From assembly GCF_033406955.1 (NCBI RefSeq), contig NZ_CP137734.1, positions 2,666,001-2,730,000 of the forward strand: a stretch of 64,000 bases of DNA, given 5' to 3'. Origin of the DNA: Streptomyces violaceoruber (GTDB lineage Bacteria; Actinomycetota; Actinomycetes; Streptomycetales; Streptomycetaceae). The position numbers were made by a program, and so were the translations under genes. Shown here piece after piece: positions 34,756 through 47,308 of this stretch. Each line of letters begins with the position of its first letter. The first letter of the stretch is position 1. Under the pieces are notes generated by a model. The model did no database searches. It saw only the letters and a list, made by a program, of their open reading frames with translations, and was not told the origin of the DNA.

Positions 34756-35952
34756 ATGGCCGTACGACTCCCCCGCCCGCGCCGCTTCGACGTGTACGCC
34801 GCGTCGGCCGGGCTGCTGGGCGGGCTGCTGCTGTGGGGCATCGGCCTCGGCGTGCGGCCGGCCGACGAGCCGGTCGTGCTGTTCGACGGCCGCTGGCCGC
34901 TGCTGGCCCCGCTGGCCGTCATGGCGGGCTGCGAGCTGCTGCGCCGGGCCGCGCCGCGCACCGGTCTGCTGATCGGCACCGTCGCGCTGGTCGCGGACAC
35001 GCTCACCCAGGGCAGCCTGGTCACGGTGATCATGTACACCGACCTGATATACGCGGCGGTGCTGTACGGTCCGCCCGCCTCGGCCCGCCGCATTCCGTGG
35101 ATCACCGGGCTGCTCACCGTCGCCTCGACGCTGGTGCCGTTCGCCGTGTGGCGGGTGCCCGAGACACTGCTCGTCGGTGTCGCCGTCGGCGTCGTGTCCT
35201 TCGCGCCCGCCTCCACGGGGCTCATCGTCCGCAACCACCGCGAGGCCGCCGACGCCGCCCTGCTGCGGGCCGAGCAGACCGCGCTGCTCGCCGAGATGGA
35301 CCGGGCCCAGGCGGTGACCGCGGAGCGCTCCCGGATGGCCCGCGAGCTGCACGACATGGTCGCCAACCACCTGTCCGCGATCGCCATCCACTCCACGGCC
35401 GCGCTCTCCCTGGACGACGCGGCGACCACCCGGCGGGCGCTCGGTGTGATCCGCGAGAACAGCGTGGCGGGACTGGCCGAGATGCGACGCCTCATCGGCA
35501 TCCTGCGGGACCAGGGCGGGGACACCGGGCCGGCCGCCGCCCCCACCCTCGACGGGCTCGGCGCGCTGGTCGAGGGCGCCCGCGCCAACGGCCTCGACGT
35601 CACCCTGGACACGGCACCCGGCGAGAACCTGCCCGTGCCGGTCGAGCTGGCCGCGTACCGGATCGTGCAGGAGTCGCTCACCAACGCCCTCAAGCACGCC
35701 TCCGAGGGCACCGTCCTGGTCCGGCTGGACCGGCACGAGGGCGCCCTGCGGGTCGAGGTGACCAGCCCGTACGGCGACCGGGACACCCCGCGCGCGCCCG
35801 GTTCCGGCGCCGGTCTGGTCGGCATGCGGGAGCGGGCCGCCCTGCTGCACGGCACGTTCGAGGCCGGGGCGGTGGCGGACCCCGGCCCGGCGGGCGGCAA
35901 GATCTGGGCCGTGCGCGCCACGCTGCCCCTGACCGAAGGAGACCTCGCATGA
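34756..35952 (+). CDS. chiS: ChiS, sensor histidine kinase of the chitinase two-component system
   Basis: 398 residues from ATG 34756 (MAVRLPRPRRFDVYAASAGL). Five to six N-terminal membrane helices (1-155) are followed by a NarL-family HisKA_3 helix with His199 in RSRMARELHDMVANHLS and a HATPase domain (ELAAYRIVQESLTNALKHA, GLVGMRERAALLHG). Its stop overlaps the regulator start by 4 bases. The immediate chiR-chiC context matches the known S. coelicolor chiS-chiR-chiC locus, in which this system induces chitinase C. The sensed molecule is probably a chitin-derived signal. Confidence 0.88.
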   Translation: MAVRLPRPRRFDVYAASAGLLGGLLLWGIGLGVRPADEPVVLFDGRWPLLAPLAVMAGCELLRRAAPRTGLLIGTVALVADTLTQGSLVTVIMYTDLIYAAVLYGPPASARRIPWITGLLTVASTLVPFAVWRVPETLLVGVAVGVVSFAPASTGLIVRNHREAADAALLRAEQTALLAEMDRAQAVTAERSRMARELHDMVANHLSAIAIHSTAALSLDDAATTRRALGVIRENSVAGLAEMRRLIGILRDQGGDTGPAAAPTLDGLGALVEGARANGLDVTLDTAPGENLPVPVELAAYRIVQESLTNALKHASEGTVLVRLDRHEGALRVEVTSPYGDRDTPRAPGSGAGLVGMRERAALLHGTFEAGAVADPGPAGGKIWAVRATLPLTEGDLA

Positions 35953-36590
35953 TCCGCGTCCTCGTCGCCGAGGACCAGTCCGCCGTCCGCGCGGGGCTGG
36001 TGCTGATCCTGGGCAGCGCCCCGGACATCGAGGTGGTCGGGGAGGCCGCGGACGGCGAGCAGGCGGTGGCGCTGGCCCGGGAGCTGCGTCCCGACCTGGT
36101 GCTGATGGACGTGCAGATGCCGCGCATGGACGGCGTCTCGGCGACCCGGATCGTGGTCGGGGAGCAGCTCGCCGACGTCCTGGTGCTGACCACCTTCGAT
36201 CTGGACGAGTACGTCTTCGGGGCGCTGCGGGCGGGGGCCGCCGGGTTCCTGCTGAAGAACACCGACGCCAGGGACCTGCTCGCGGCCGTGCGCACGGTGG
36301 CTGGCGGCGAGGGCATCGTGGCCCCGGCCGTCACCCGGCGGCTGATCGCCGAGTTCGCCGCGAAGCCGGTGCGCGAGCCGACCGCGGACCCGGCGGTGCT
36401 GCGGGAGCTGACCCGGCGTGAGCGCGAGGTGCTGTCCTGTCTCGGCGAGGGGCTGTCCAACGCGGCGGTCGCCGAACGTCTTGACATGGCGGAGGCCACG
36501 GTGAAGACGCACGTCAGCCGGCTGCTGGGCAAGCTGGGGCTGCGCAGCCGGGTGCAAGCGGCGGTGCTGGCGCAGGAGTTGGGGATCTAG
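35949..36590 (+). CDS. chiR: ChiR, NarL/FixJ-type response regulator
   Basis: 213 residues from ATG 35949. Receiver 1-118 with Asp54 (LVLMDVQMPRMDG), the TTFD switch and LKN at about 103-105. A C-terminal LuxR-type helix-turn-helix reads LTRREREVLSCLGEGLSNAAVAERLDMAEATVKTHVSRLLGKLGLR. It activates chiC in S. coelicolor. The chiC promoter 42 bases downstream contains two direct repeats of the chitinase-promoter type. Confidence 0.9.
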   Translation: MIRVLVAEDQSAVRAGLVLILGSAPDIEVVGEAADGEQAVALARELRPDLVLMDVQMPRMDGVSATRIVVGEQLADVLVLTTFDLDEYVFGALRAGAAGFLLKNTDARDLLAAVRTVAGGEGIVAPAVTRRLIAEFAAKPVREPTADPAVLRELTRREREVLSCLGEGLSNAAVAERLDMAEATVKTHVSRLLGKLGLRSRVQAAVLAQELGI

Positions 36591-36631
36591 TTTCCCCTCT
36601 CAACCACCGGTTCAACCCCCGGGCGCCACAT

Positions 36632-36664
36632 TGGTCCAGACCTATTGACCTATGGTCCAGACCT
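36632..36664. promoter_or_regulatory. Pair of TGGTCCAGACCT direct repeats (chitinase operator)
   Basis: Identical 12-bp repeats at 36632-36643 and 36653-36664 lie 21 bases apart centre to centre, two helical turns. This is the direct-repeat element known from Streptomyces chitinase promoters and related to the GlcNAc-responsive DasR site (ACTGGTCTAGACCACT type). Confidence 0.9.
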
Positions 36665-36673
36665 TTCTATTCT
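36645..36673 (+). promoter_or_regulatory. chiC promoter: TTGACC (-35), 17-bp spacer, TATTCT (-10)
   Basis: TTGACC at 36645-36650 sits between the two operator repeats, and TATTCT at 36668-36673 lies just after the second repeat, giving a 17-bp spacer. The second repeat fills the spacer, so a bound repressor would exclude RNA polymerase. Confidence 0.8.
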
Positions 36674-36737
36674 CGCCGCACTGCGGGCATGAGGCTCAGT
36701 CATGCCCTCGACAACATCCCCATATAAGGAGGCGCAC

Positions 36738-38567
36738 ATGCGCTTCAGACACAAAGCCGCGGCACTCGCAGCGACCCTGGCGCTTCCCCTCGCCGGTCTG
36801 GTCGGCCTCGCGAGCCCGGCCCAGGCGGCCACGAGCGCGACGGCCACCTTCGCCAAGACCTCGGACTGGGGCACGGGCTTCGGCGGCAGCTGGACGGTGA
36901 AGAACACCGGCACCACCTCCCTCAGCTCCTGGACCGTCGAGTGGGACTTCCCCACCGGCACCAAGGTCACCTCCGCCTGGGACGCCACCGTCACCAACTC
37001 CGGCGACCACTGGACCGCCAAGAACGTCGGCTGGAACGGGACGCTCGCCCCCGGCGCCTCGGTCTCCTTCGGCTTCAACGGCAGCGGGCCCGGCTCCCCG
37101 TCCAACTGCAAGCTCAACGGCGGCAGCTGCGACGGCACCTCGGTCCCCGGCGACGCGGCCCCCTCCGCGCCCGGCACGCCCACCGCCTCCAACATCACCG
37201 ACACCTCGGTGAAGCTGTCCTGGTCGGCGGCGACCGACGACAAGGGCGTCAAGAACTACGACGTCCTGCGGGACGGCGCGAAGGTCGCCACCGTCACGGG
37301 CACCACCTACACGGACAACGGCCTCACCAAGGGCACCGCCTACTCGTACAGCGTCAAGGCCCGTGACACCGCCGACCAGACCGGCCCGGCCAGCGGCGCG
37401 GTGAAGGTCACCACCACCGGCGGCGGGGACGGCGGCAACCCCGGCACCGGTGCCGAGGTCAAGATGGGCTACTTCACCAACTGGGGCGTCTACGGGCGCA
37501 ACTACCACGTGAAGAACCTGGTCACCTCCGGCTCCGCCGACAAGATCACGCACATCAACTACGCCTTCGGCAACGTCCAGGGCGGCAAGTGCACCATCGG
37601 CGACTCCTACGCCGACTACGACAAGGCCTACACCGCCGACCAGTCCGTCGACGGCGTCGCCGACACCTGGGACCAGCCGCTGCGCGGCAACTTCAACCAG
37701 CTGCGCAAGCTGAAGGCCAAGTACCCGAACATCAAGATCCTCTACTCCTTCGGCGGCTGGACCTGGTCCGGCGGCTTCCCCGACGCCGTGAAGAACCCGG
37801 CCGCGTTCGCGAAGTCCTGCCACGACCTGGTCGAGGACCCGCGCTGGGCCGACGTCTTCGACGGCATCGACCTGGACTGGGAGTACCCGAACGCCTGCGG
37901 TCTCAGCTGTGACGAGACCAGCGCCCCGAACGCCTTCAGCAGCATGATGAAGGCCATGCGCGCCGAGTTCGGCCAGGACTACCTGATCACCGCGGCCGTC
38001 ACCGCCGACGGCTCGGACGGCGGCAAGATCGACGCCGCCGACTACGGCGAGGCCTCGAAGTACATCGACTGGTACAACGTGATGACGTACGACTTCTTCG
38101 GCGCCTGGGCGAAGAACGGCCCGACCGCCCCGCACTCGCCGCTGACCGCGTACGACGGCATCCCGCAGCAGGGCTTCAACACCGCCGACGCGATGGCGAA
38201 GTTCAAGTCCAAGGGCGTCCCGGCCGACAAGCTGCTGATCGGCATCGGCTTCTACGGCCGCGGCTGGACCGGCGTCACCCAGTCCGCGCCCGGCGGCACC
38301 GCCACCGGCCCGGCGACCGGCACCTACGAGGCGGGCATCGAGGACTACAAGGTCCTCAAGAACAGCTGCCCGGCCACGGGCACCATCGCCGGCACCGCGT
38401 ACGCCCACTGCGGCTCCAACTGGTGGTCCTACGACACCCCGGCCACCATCAAGTCCAAGATGGACTGGGCGGAGCAGCAGGGCCTCGGCGGCGCCTTCTT
38501 CTGGGAGTTCAGCGGCGACACCGCGAACGGCGAACTGGTGAGCGCCATCGACAGCGGCCTCAAGTAA
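36738..38567 (+). CDS. chiC: ChiC, secreted family 18 chitinase (CBM2-FnIII-GH18)
   Basis: 609 residues from ATG 36738 with a strong AAGGAGG five bases upstream. Signal peptide 1-30 (cleavage after AQA). A CBM2-type chitin/cellulose-binding domain spans about 31-142 (two cysteines in NCKLNGGSC). Fibronectin type III spans about 148-232 (APGTPTASNITDTSVKLSW... YSYSVKARD). A GH18 barrel spans about 240-609 with active-site D375-G-I-D-L-D-W-E382, in which Glu382 is the proton donor. It degrades extracellular chitin. The start is downstream of the operator/promoter above, and chiS-chiR precede it. Confidence 0.97.
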   Translation: MRFRHKAAALAATLALPLAGLVGLASPAQAATSATATFAKTSDWGTGFGGSWTVKNTGTTSLSSWTVEWDFPTGTKVTSAWDATVTNSGDHWTAKNVGWNGTLAPGASVSFGFNGSGPGSPSNCKLNGGSCDGTSVPGDAAPSAPGTPTASNITDTSVKLSWSAATDDKGVKNYDVLRDGAKVATVTGTTYTDNGLTKGTAYSYSVKARDTADQTGPASGAVKVTTTGGGDGGNPGTGAEVKMGYFTNWGVYGRNYHVKNLVTSGSADKITHINYAFGNVQGGKCTIGDSYADYDKAYTADQSVDGVADTWDQPLRGNFNQLRKLKAKYPNIKILYSFGGWTWSGGFPDAVKNPAAFAKSCHDLVEDPRWADVFDGIDLDWEYPNACGLSCDETSAPNAFSSMMKAMRAEFGQDYLITAAVTADGSDGGKIDAADYGEASKYIDWYNVMTYDFFGAWAKNGPTAPHSPLTAYDGIPQQGFNTADAMAKFKSKGVPADKLLIGIGFYGRGWTGVTQSAPGGTATGPATGTYEAGIEDYKVLKNSCPATGTIAGTAYAHCGSNWWSYDTPATIKSKMDWAEQQGLGGAFFWEFSGDTANGELVSAIDSGLK

Positions 38568-38585
38568 CACCAGCTGTCAGGACAA

Positions 38586-39035
38586 CTAGGCGACATTGAC
38601 GCGCTGACCGGGCGGGGCTGCCTCGAGCCACGCGAGGAATCCGGTCAGCGCGTCTTCGCTCATCGCCAGTTCCAGCCGGGTGCCCCGGTGGAGACAGGCC
38701 AGGATCACGGCGTCGGACAGCAACGCCAGCTCCTCCTCGCCGTCCGGCAGCCGTCGGCCGGCCACCTCGATCGCGGAGCGCTCCAGGACGCGGCGCGGAC
38801 GCGGGGAGTACGAGAAGACGCGGTACCACTCGACCCGGTCGCCGTTGTAGCGGGCCACCCCGTACGCCCAGCCCTTGCCGTCGGTGGTGTCGCCCTCCTT
38901 GGGGGCGTCCCAGCGCAGGGAGCAGTCGAAGGTGCCGCCCGAGCGCTGGATCAGCCGGCGGCGCAGACCGAAGACGAAGAGGCCGATCACCACCACGGCC
39001 ACGACGATTCCGCACACAGTCAGAGCGAGGGCCAT
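38586..39035 (-). CDS. DUF2550 membrane-anchored protein
   Basis: 149 residues from ATG 39035, nine bases after AGGAGG; a GTG at 39041 is only three bases from it. One N-terminal helix (ALALTVCGIVVAVVVIGLFVFGLRRRLIQR) is followed by a soluble domain: GGTFDCSLRWD, GWAYGVARYNGDRVEWYRVFSYSPRPRRVLERS, LACLHRGTRLELAMSEDALTGFLAWLEAAPPG, the DUF2550 signature found next to the ATP synthase operon in actinobacteria. Function is unknown; gene neighbourhood conservation suggests an envelope role. Confidence 0.88.
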   Translation of the reverse strand: MALALTVCGIVVAVVVIGLFVFGLRRRLIQRSGGTFDCSLRWDAPKEGDTTDGKGWAYGVARYNGDRVEWYRVFSYSPRPRRVLERSAIEVAGRRLPDGEEELALLSDAVILACLHRGTRLELAMSEDALTGFLAWLEAAPPGQRVNVA

Positions 39036-39091
39036 CGACACCGACCTCCTCGTCTCCTAGGTAACGGAACGGAAAAAACACCCGGATCTGC

Positions 39092-39139
39092 CTCAGCCGC
39101 GGCCGGGTCCGGATGGCTCCGGTCCCAGCCGCGGCTGAG
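39092..39139. terminator. 12-bp perfect stem terminating the atp operon
   Basis: CTCAGCCGCGGC (39092-39103) pairs perfectly with GCCGCGGCTGAG (39128-39139) around a 24-base loop, 38 bases beyond the atpC stop on the minus strand. Confidence 0.85.
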
Positions 39140-39177
39140 TGACGTCATGGCACGACGCTATCGCACTGTGCTGTGGA

Positions 39178-39552
39178 TCAGCGTCCCGCCGCCGCGCGCA
39201 GTCGGACGTCCGCGCGGCGCTCGGCGTGGGCGTCGCCCTCCGTCTTCGCCTGTTCGAGCTTGCGCTCGGCGCGGTGGACGTCGATCTCGTCCGACAGCTC
39301 GGCGACCTCGGCCAGCAGCGACAGCTTGTTGTCGGCGAACGAGATGAAACCGCCGTGCACCGCGGCGACGACCGTCCCGCCGTCACTCGTACGAATGGTC
39401 ACCGGGCCCGACTCCAGCACACCGAGCAGCGGCTGGTGACCGGGCATGACGCCGATGTCGCCGGACGTGGTGCGCGCGACGACCAGGGTGGCCTCGCCGG
39501 ACCAGACCTCTCGGTCGGCCGCGACCAGCGCGACGTGCAGCTCAGCAGCCAA
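39178..39552 (-). CDS. atpC: ATP synthase F1 epsilon subunit
   Basis: 124 residues beginning at TTG 39552 (AAELHVALVAADREVW) with GAGGAG upstream, matching the Streptomyces length; no ATG lies nearby in frame. An N-terminal beta-sandwich (VWSGEATLVVARTTSGDIGVMPGHQPLLGVLE) precedes a C-terminal helical hairpin (IDVHRAERKLEQAKTEGDAHAERR). Couples rotation to catalysis. Last gene of the operon. Confidence 0.95.
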   Translation of the reverse strand: MAAELHVALVAADREVWSGEATLVVARTTSGDIGVMPGHQPLLGVLESGPVTIRTSDGGTVVAAVHGGFISFADNKLSLLAEVAELSDEIDVHRAERKLEQAKTEGDAHAERRADVRLRAAAGR

Positions 39553-39683
39553 GGTGGCTCCTCGGGTCACCACCCGGCGGGAGAGCCGGGTGTTGGTTAC
39601 AAGTCTAAGGGGCGTGCCGGAGGGGACGGGACGCGCCCGCCCCCTCCGGGTGGTGAACCGTGCGGCTCACCGTGAGCCGAGGC

Positions 39684-42037
<2,354 letters not shown>

Positions 42038-42058
42038 GAGTCAGGTCCCTTCCTTACG

Positions 42059-43648
<1,590 letters not shown>

Positions 43649-43687
43649 CTGAGTTCCCTGCTCTCCTTGTTGGGCCCGAAGTTTCAC

Positions 43688-43722
43688 TTGGGGGGTATTC
43701 CACGAGTCGGGACTCCCCCCAA
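43688..43722. promoter_or_regulatory. Hairpin TTGGGGGG / CCCCCCAA in the atpH-atpA gap
   Basis: 8-bp perfect stem at 43688-43695 and 43715-43722. The loop contains a second dyad (GAGTC-GG-GACTC). It lies 40 bases before the atpA start, inside the operon, and could act as a processing or differential-expression element rather than a terminator. Confidence 0.5.
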
Positions 43723-43841
43723 TGAGAGGTGAATCCTCTGCACGGCCCAACCAGGGCCGTCGTAAGTACGTACTGCTACTGCTCGGTTACTGCGGTGCTG
43801 CTAAGTGCTGTGCTGTTGTCGCGATCGCCGTCGCGGGGGCG

Positions 43842-44666
43842 TCAGCTCGCCAGCCGGCGGCCGGCGTCCTCCAGACGGTCCGCGATGGAGCCGTTGATGA
43901 CCTCGTCACCGACCTGCACCCGGATCCCGCCGAGGACCTCGGGGTCCACGTCGAGGTTCAGGTGCATCGGACGGCCGTAGACCTTCGCGAGGGCCGCGCC
44001 GAGGCGCTGCTTCTGCGTGTCGCTCAGCGGCACCGCCGAGGTGACCACGGCGACCATCCGGTCCCGCCGGTCGGCGGCGAGCTTGGACAGGGACTCGAGT
44101 CCCGACTCCAGGCTACGTCCCCGCGGCGCGGTGACAAGGCGCGTCACCAGACGCTCGGTGGTCCGCTCCGCCCGGCTGCCGAGCAGGCCGGCCAGCAGCT
44201 CGCTCTTGGCCGCGGTGGTGGCCGACCGGCTGGTGAGCGCGGCGCGCAGCTCGGTGTTGGAGGAGATGATCCGGCCGAACCGGAACAGCTCGTCCTCGAC
44301 GTTGTCGAGCCGGCCCCGCTTCTGGGCGGCGGTGAGGTCGGCGATGTTCGCCAGCTGCTCCAGCGCGTCCACCAGGTCGCGGGACTGCGACCAGCGGGAG
44401 CGCACGGTGCCGGCCACCAGGTCGACGGCGGTGCCGCTGACCTGGGTGCCGAGGAGACGCTGGGCGAGCTCGGCCTTGGCCTCGCCCGACTGCGCCGGGT
44501 CGGTGAGGACCCGACGCAGCGACACCTCGCGGTGGAGCAGCGCGGTGACGGCGGCCAGCTCGTCGGCGAGCGAGCCGGCGTCCACGGACGTGGAGTCCGT
44601 CAGCGCGTCGAGGCGCTCGCGTGCGGCGGCCAGGGCCTCGCGGCTCGCTCCGTGCATCCCACTCAT
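43842..44666 (-). CDS. atpH: ATP synthase F1 delta subunit (OSCP-like)
   Basis: 274 residues from ATG 44666, which overlaps the atpF stop by 4 bases. This long delta is typical of Streptomyces; it is not the fused b-delta form of mycobacteria. The C-terminal region PLSDTQKQRLGAALAKVYGRPMHLNLDVDPEVLGGIRVQVGDEVINGSIADRLEDAGRRL is the conserved OSCP end. Connects the peripheral stalk to F1. Confidence 0.96.
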   Translation of the reverse strand: MSGMHGASREALAAARERLDALTDSTSVDAGSLADELAAVTALLHREVSLRRVLTDPAQSGEAKAELAQRLLGTQVSGTAVDLVAGTVRSRWSQSRDLVDALEQLANIADLTAAQKRGRLDNVEDELFRFGRIISSNTELRAALTSRSATTAAKSELLAGLLGSRAERTTERLVTRLVTAPRGRSLESGLESLSKLAADRRDRMVAVVTSAVPLSDTQKQRLGAALAKVYGRPMHLNLDVDPEVLGGIRVQVGDEVINGSIADRLEDAGRRLAS

Positions 44667-45217
44667 CGGGTTGCCTCTGCCGTCGTCGCCTTGTCGTCCA
44701 GCTCGTCCAGGAAGCGGTCGATCACACGGCTCTGGCGGGCGTGGTCCTCCAGGGACTCGCCGACCAGCTTGCCGGCCAGCTCGGTGGCCAGCTTGCCGAC
44801 GTCCTGGCGCAGCGCGGACGCGGCGGCCTTGCGGTCGGCCTGGATCTGGGCGTGACCGGCGGCGATGATCTCCTCACGCTGCCGCTGGCCTTCCGCGCGC
44901 ATCTCCGCGATGAGCGTGGCGCCCTGCTCCTGCGCCTCCTGGCGCAGTCGCGCGGCCTCGTGCCGGGCCTCGGCGAGCTGCGCCTTGTACTGCTCGAGGA
45001 CGCTCTGGGCCTCGGTCTGCGCGGCCTCGGCCTTCTCGATACCGCCCTCGATGGCCTCGCGACGCTCTTCCAGAACCTTGTTGATGTTCGGGAGGAGCTT
45101 CTTGGCGAGGAAGCCGAAGACGATGACGAAGGCGATCAGGCCGATGACGAGCTCGGGGATCGGCGGGATGAGGGGATTTTCCATCTCCTCGGCCGCGATC
45201 TGGAGCATCGGGCTCAT
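44663..45217 (-). CDS. atpF: ATP synthase F0 b subunit
   Basis: 184 residues. One membrane helix at about 19-40 (PELVIGLIAFVIVFGFLAKKLLP) is followed by a long amphipathic helix rich in A/E/R/Q (KAEAAQTEAQSVLEQYKAQLAEARHEAARLRQEA) that dimerises as the peripheral stalk. Lies 41 bases after atpE. Confidence 0.97.
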   Translation of the reverse strand: MSPMLQIAAEEMENPLIPPIPELVIGLIAFVIVFGFLAKKLLPNINKVLEERREAIEGGIEKAEAAQTEAQSVLEQYKAQLAEARHEAARLRQEAQEQGATLIAEMRAEGQRQREEIIAAGHAQIQADRKAAASALRQDVGKLATELAGKLVGESLEDHARQSRVIDRFLDELDDKATTAEATR

Positions 45218-45258
45218 GGGTTTGCCTTTCGTCTAGTCGGCTGGTCTGGGATCAGCGA

Positions 45259-45507
<249 letters not shown>

Positions 45508-45564
45508 TTACGGACCGGTGGGGGTTGGCCACCGGACGACTGTGAGAGGTCTAGGCGCGCTTGC

Positions 45565-46386
45565 TCAGTGGTGCTCGGCCATGGCGCCCTGGATGTAGGT
45601 GCACGTCAGCAGGACGAACACGTACGCCTGCAGAGCCTGGATGAACAGCTCGAAGGCGGTCATCACCACGGTCATGATGAACGAGACGCCCGCGTAGGCG
45701 ATGCCGACGCCGTTCAGCAGGTACCAGCTGGCGATCGTGAACAGAAGCAGCAGGGTGTGACCCGCGAACATGTTCGCGAAGAGTCGCACGGCGTGGGTGA
45801 AGGGCCGGATCAGGATGTTCGAGAAGAACTCGATCAGCATGGCCAGCGGCAGCACCGGGCCGAGCGACTTGTCGTAGCCGGTGACGTTCTTGAAGAACCC
45901 GACGAATCCCTGACGCTTGAAGGTCAGCGTGATCCAGGTGACGTAGACGATCGCGGCGAGCACTGCCGGGTAGGCGATGATCGAGGTGACCGGGAACTGG
46001 GCGACCGGAATGATCGACCAGAGGTTCATCATCCAGACGAAGAAGAAGAGCGAGACGACGAGCGGAACGTACTTCTCGCCTTCCTTCTTGCCGATGGTCT
46101 CGTAGACGACTCCGCGCCGGATGAAGTCGTAACCCGCCTCGGCGACCATCTGGAGCTTGCCGGGGACGACCTTCGGCTTGCGGAAGGCCGCCCAGAAGAA
46201 CCCGACGATGACGATCGACCCCAGCAGCGCCAGCAGCATCGGCTTGTTGAAGTACAAGTTGCTGTCGTGGTCGCCCCACAGGGGCTCGAACAGGAACGAG
46301 TGCAGGCCGGGAGAAGGGAAGCCACAACCGTCGAAGATGTGGCAGTCGGTCTCGAAGGCGAGCACCTGCGTCGGGTCAGCACTCAC
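45565..46386 (-). CDS. atpB: ATP synthase F0 a subunit
   Basis: 273 residues from GTG 46386 (SADPTQVLAFETDCHIFDG), preceded by AAGGAG six bases upstream; the ATG at 46422 lies before that site and is less likely. Five to six transmembrane helices. The conserved proton-channel region ILIRPFTHAVRLFANMFAGHTLLLLF holds the essential Arg, and the last helix is AFELFIQALQAYVFVLLTCTYI. Confidence 0.96.
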   Translation of the reverse strand: MSADPTQVLAFETDCHIFDGCGFPSPGLHSFLFEPLWGDHDSNLYFNKPMLLALLGSIVIVGFFWAAFRKPKVVPGKLQMVAEAGYDFIRRGVVYETIGKKEGEKYVPLVVSLFFFVWMMNLWSIIPVAQFPVTSIIAYPAVLAAIVYVTWITLTFKRQGFVGFFKNVTGYDKSLGPVLPLAMLIEFFSNILIRPFTHAVRLFANMFAGHTLLLLFTIASWYLLNGVGIAYAGVSFIMTVVMTAFELFIQALQAYVFVLLTCTYIQGAMAEHH

Positions 46387-46611
46387 CGCGGGCTCCTTCA
46401 GCGTGGCGCATGGATACGGCAACCTCGTTGTGTCGGCGCGGCGCGGGGCCGCTGTTCGGCACGGGACTGGTGTTACGGGTGTGGGGGCGGCTGTGGGGCA
46501 TCTCGCCTCGCGATTCAGCAGGCGTCAGCCGAGATGCCCGCGCCCGCGATGCCGCAGTTGGCACCGGACGATAGCAGGACTTCACATGCCTCTTTATCCC
46601 GGCCCTACCCC

Positions 46612-47046
46612 TCACGACGAGTGGCCCGTCTTTTCGGGCTTTTCGCCCGTCGGTTCGGGCTCGACGTAGAGAACCTTGGCCTTCATGTGCGCCCGCGTCT
46701 GCGCGGCGATCCACGCGAGCGTGACGACGAGCAGACTGACCGCGAAGGAACGGGGGTTGAACAGCGTCGTGTTCTTGAACGCGGCGAGGAAGACGAACAG
46801 CAGCAGGATCTGTGCCGCGTAGAGCATCAGGCCCATCGCCTGGAAAAGGTGCGGAAGCGACTTGGCGGTGCGCTGCAGGACGTAGAGGCCGATTCCCATG
46901 AAGAGCATCGCGAGCACGGTCGCGACGACGGCTCCGACCGCCCCCTTGCCGCCGGCGACCACGGCGCTGACGACGGCGGCTACAGCGCCGACGGCAGCCG
47001 CGGGCACGGCAGCCTGAAGCAGGATCCGGACGTCATTGGACGGCAT
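46612..47046 (-). CDS. atpI: AtpI, ATP synthase assembly protein
   Basis: 144 residues from ATG 47046 (MPSNDVRILLQAAVPAAAVG). Four membrane helices (8-28, 39-56, 68-93, 104-124) and a charged Lys/Glu/Pro-rich C-terminus. First gene of the operon. Assists c-ring assembly in related bacteria. Its upstream region carries a Rex-like operator. Confidence 0.94.
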   Translation of the reverse strand: MPSNDVRILLQAAVPAAAVGAVAAVVSAVVAGGKGAVGAVVATVLAMLFMGIGLYVLQRTAKSLPHLFQAMGLMLYAAQILLLFVFLAAFKNTTLFNPRSFAVSLLVVTLAWIAAQTRAHMKAKVLYVEPEPTGEKPEKTGHSS

Positions 47047-47175
47047 GGCGGCAACTCCGCTTTCAACACACAGGGGGCAGGTGTCGTCATGGACGAGCGT
47101 AGCCCCGAGCCGGACGAGGTCCTCACTTACAAGAGACCGTCGCACTACGGTCCTTGGGCTCTACCCGGGGGATAC

Positions 47176-47193
47176 TCGTGAACCGTATCACAA
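47176..47193. promoter_or_regulatory. Rex operator-like site before atpI
   Basis: Read on the minus strand it is TTGTGAT-ACGG-TTCACGA, matching the Streptomyces Rex consensus TTGTGAA-N4-TTCACAA at 12 of 14 arm positions. It lies about 130 bases upstream of the atpI ATG in the 262-base gap after the wecA-like gene. Rex is the NADH/NAD+ sensing repressor of respiratory genes. Confidence 0.7.
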
Positions 47194-47308
47194 ACTATTT
47201 GATGAGGTCTTTACCTCTGGGTGTGCTTGCTGTCACACGTGAGAGTGACCCTGCGCGTTTGTGCAGTCACAGCGGCAACTTGTCTGGTATTGCGGCGATT
47301 TCCCGCTC

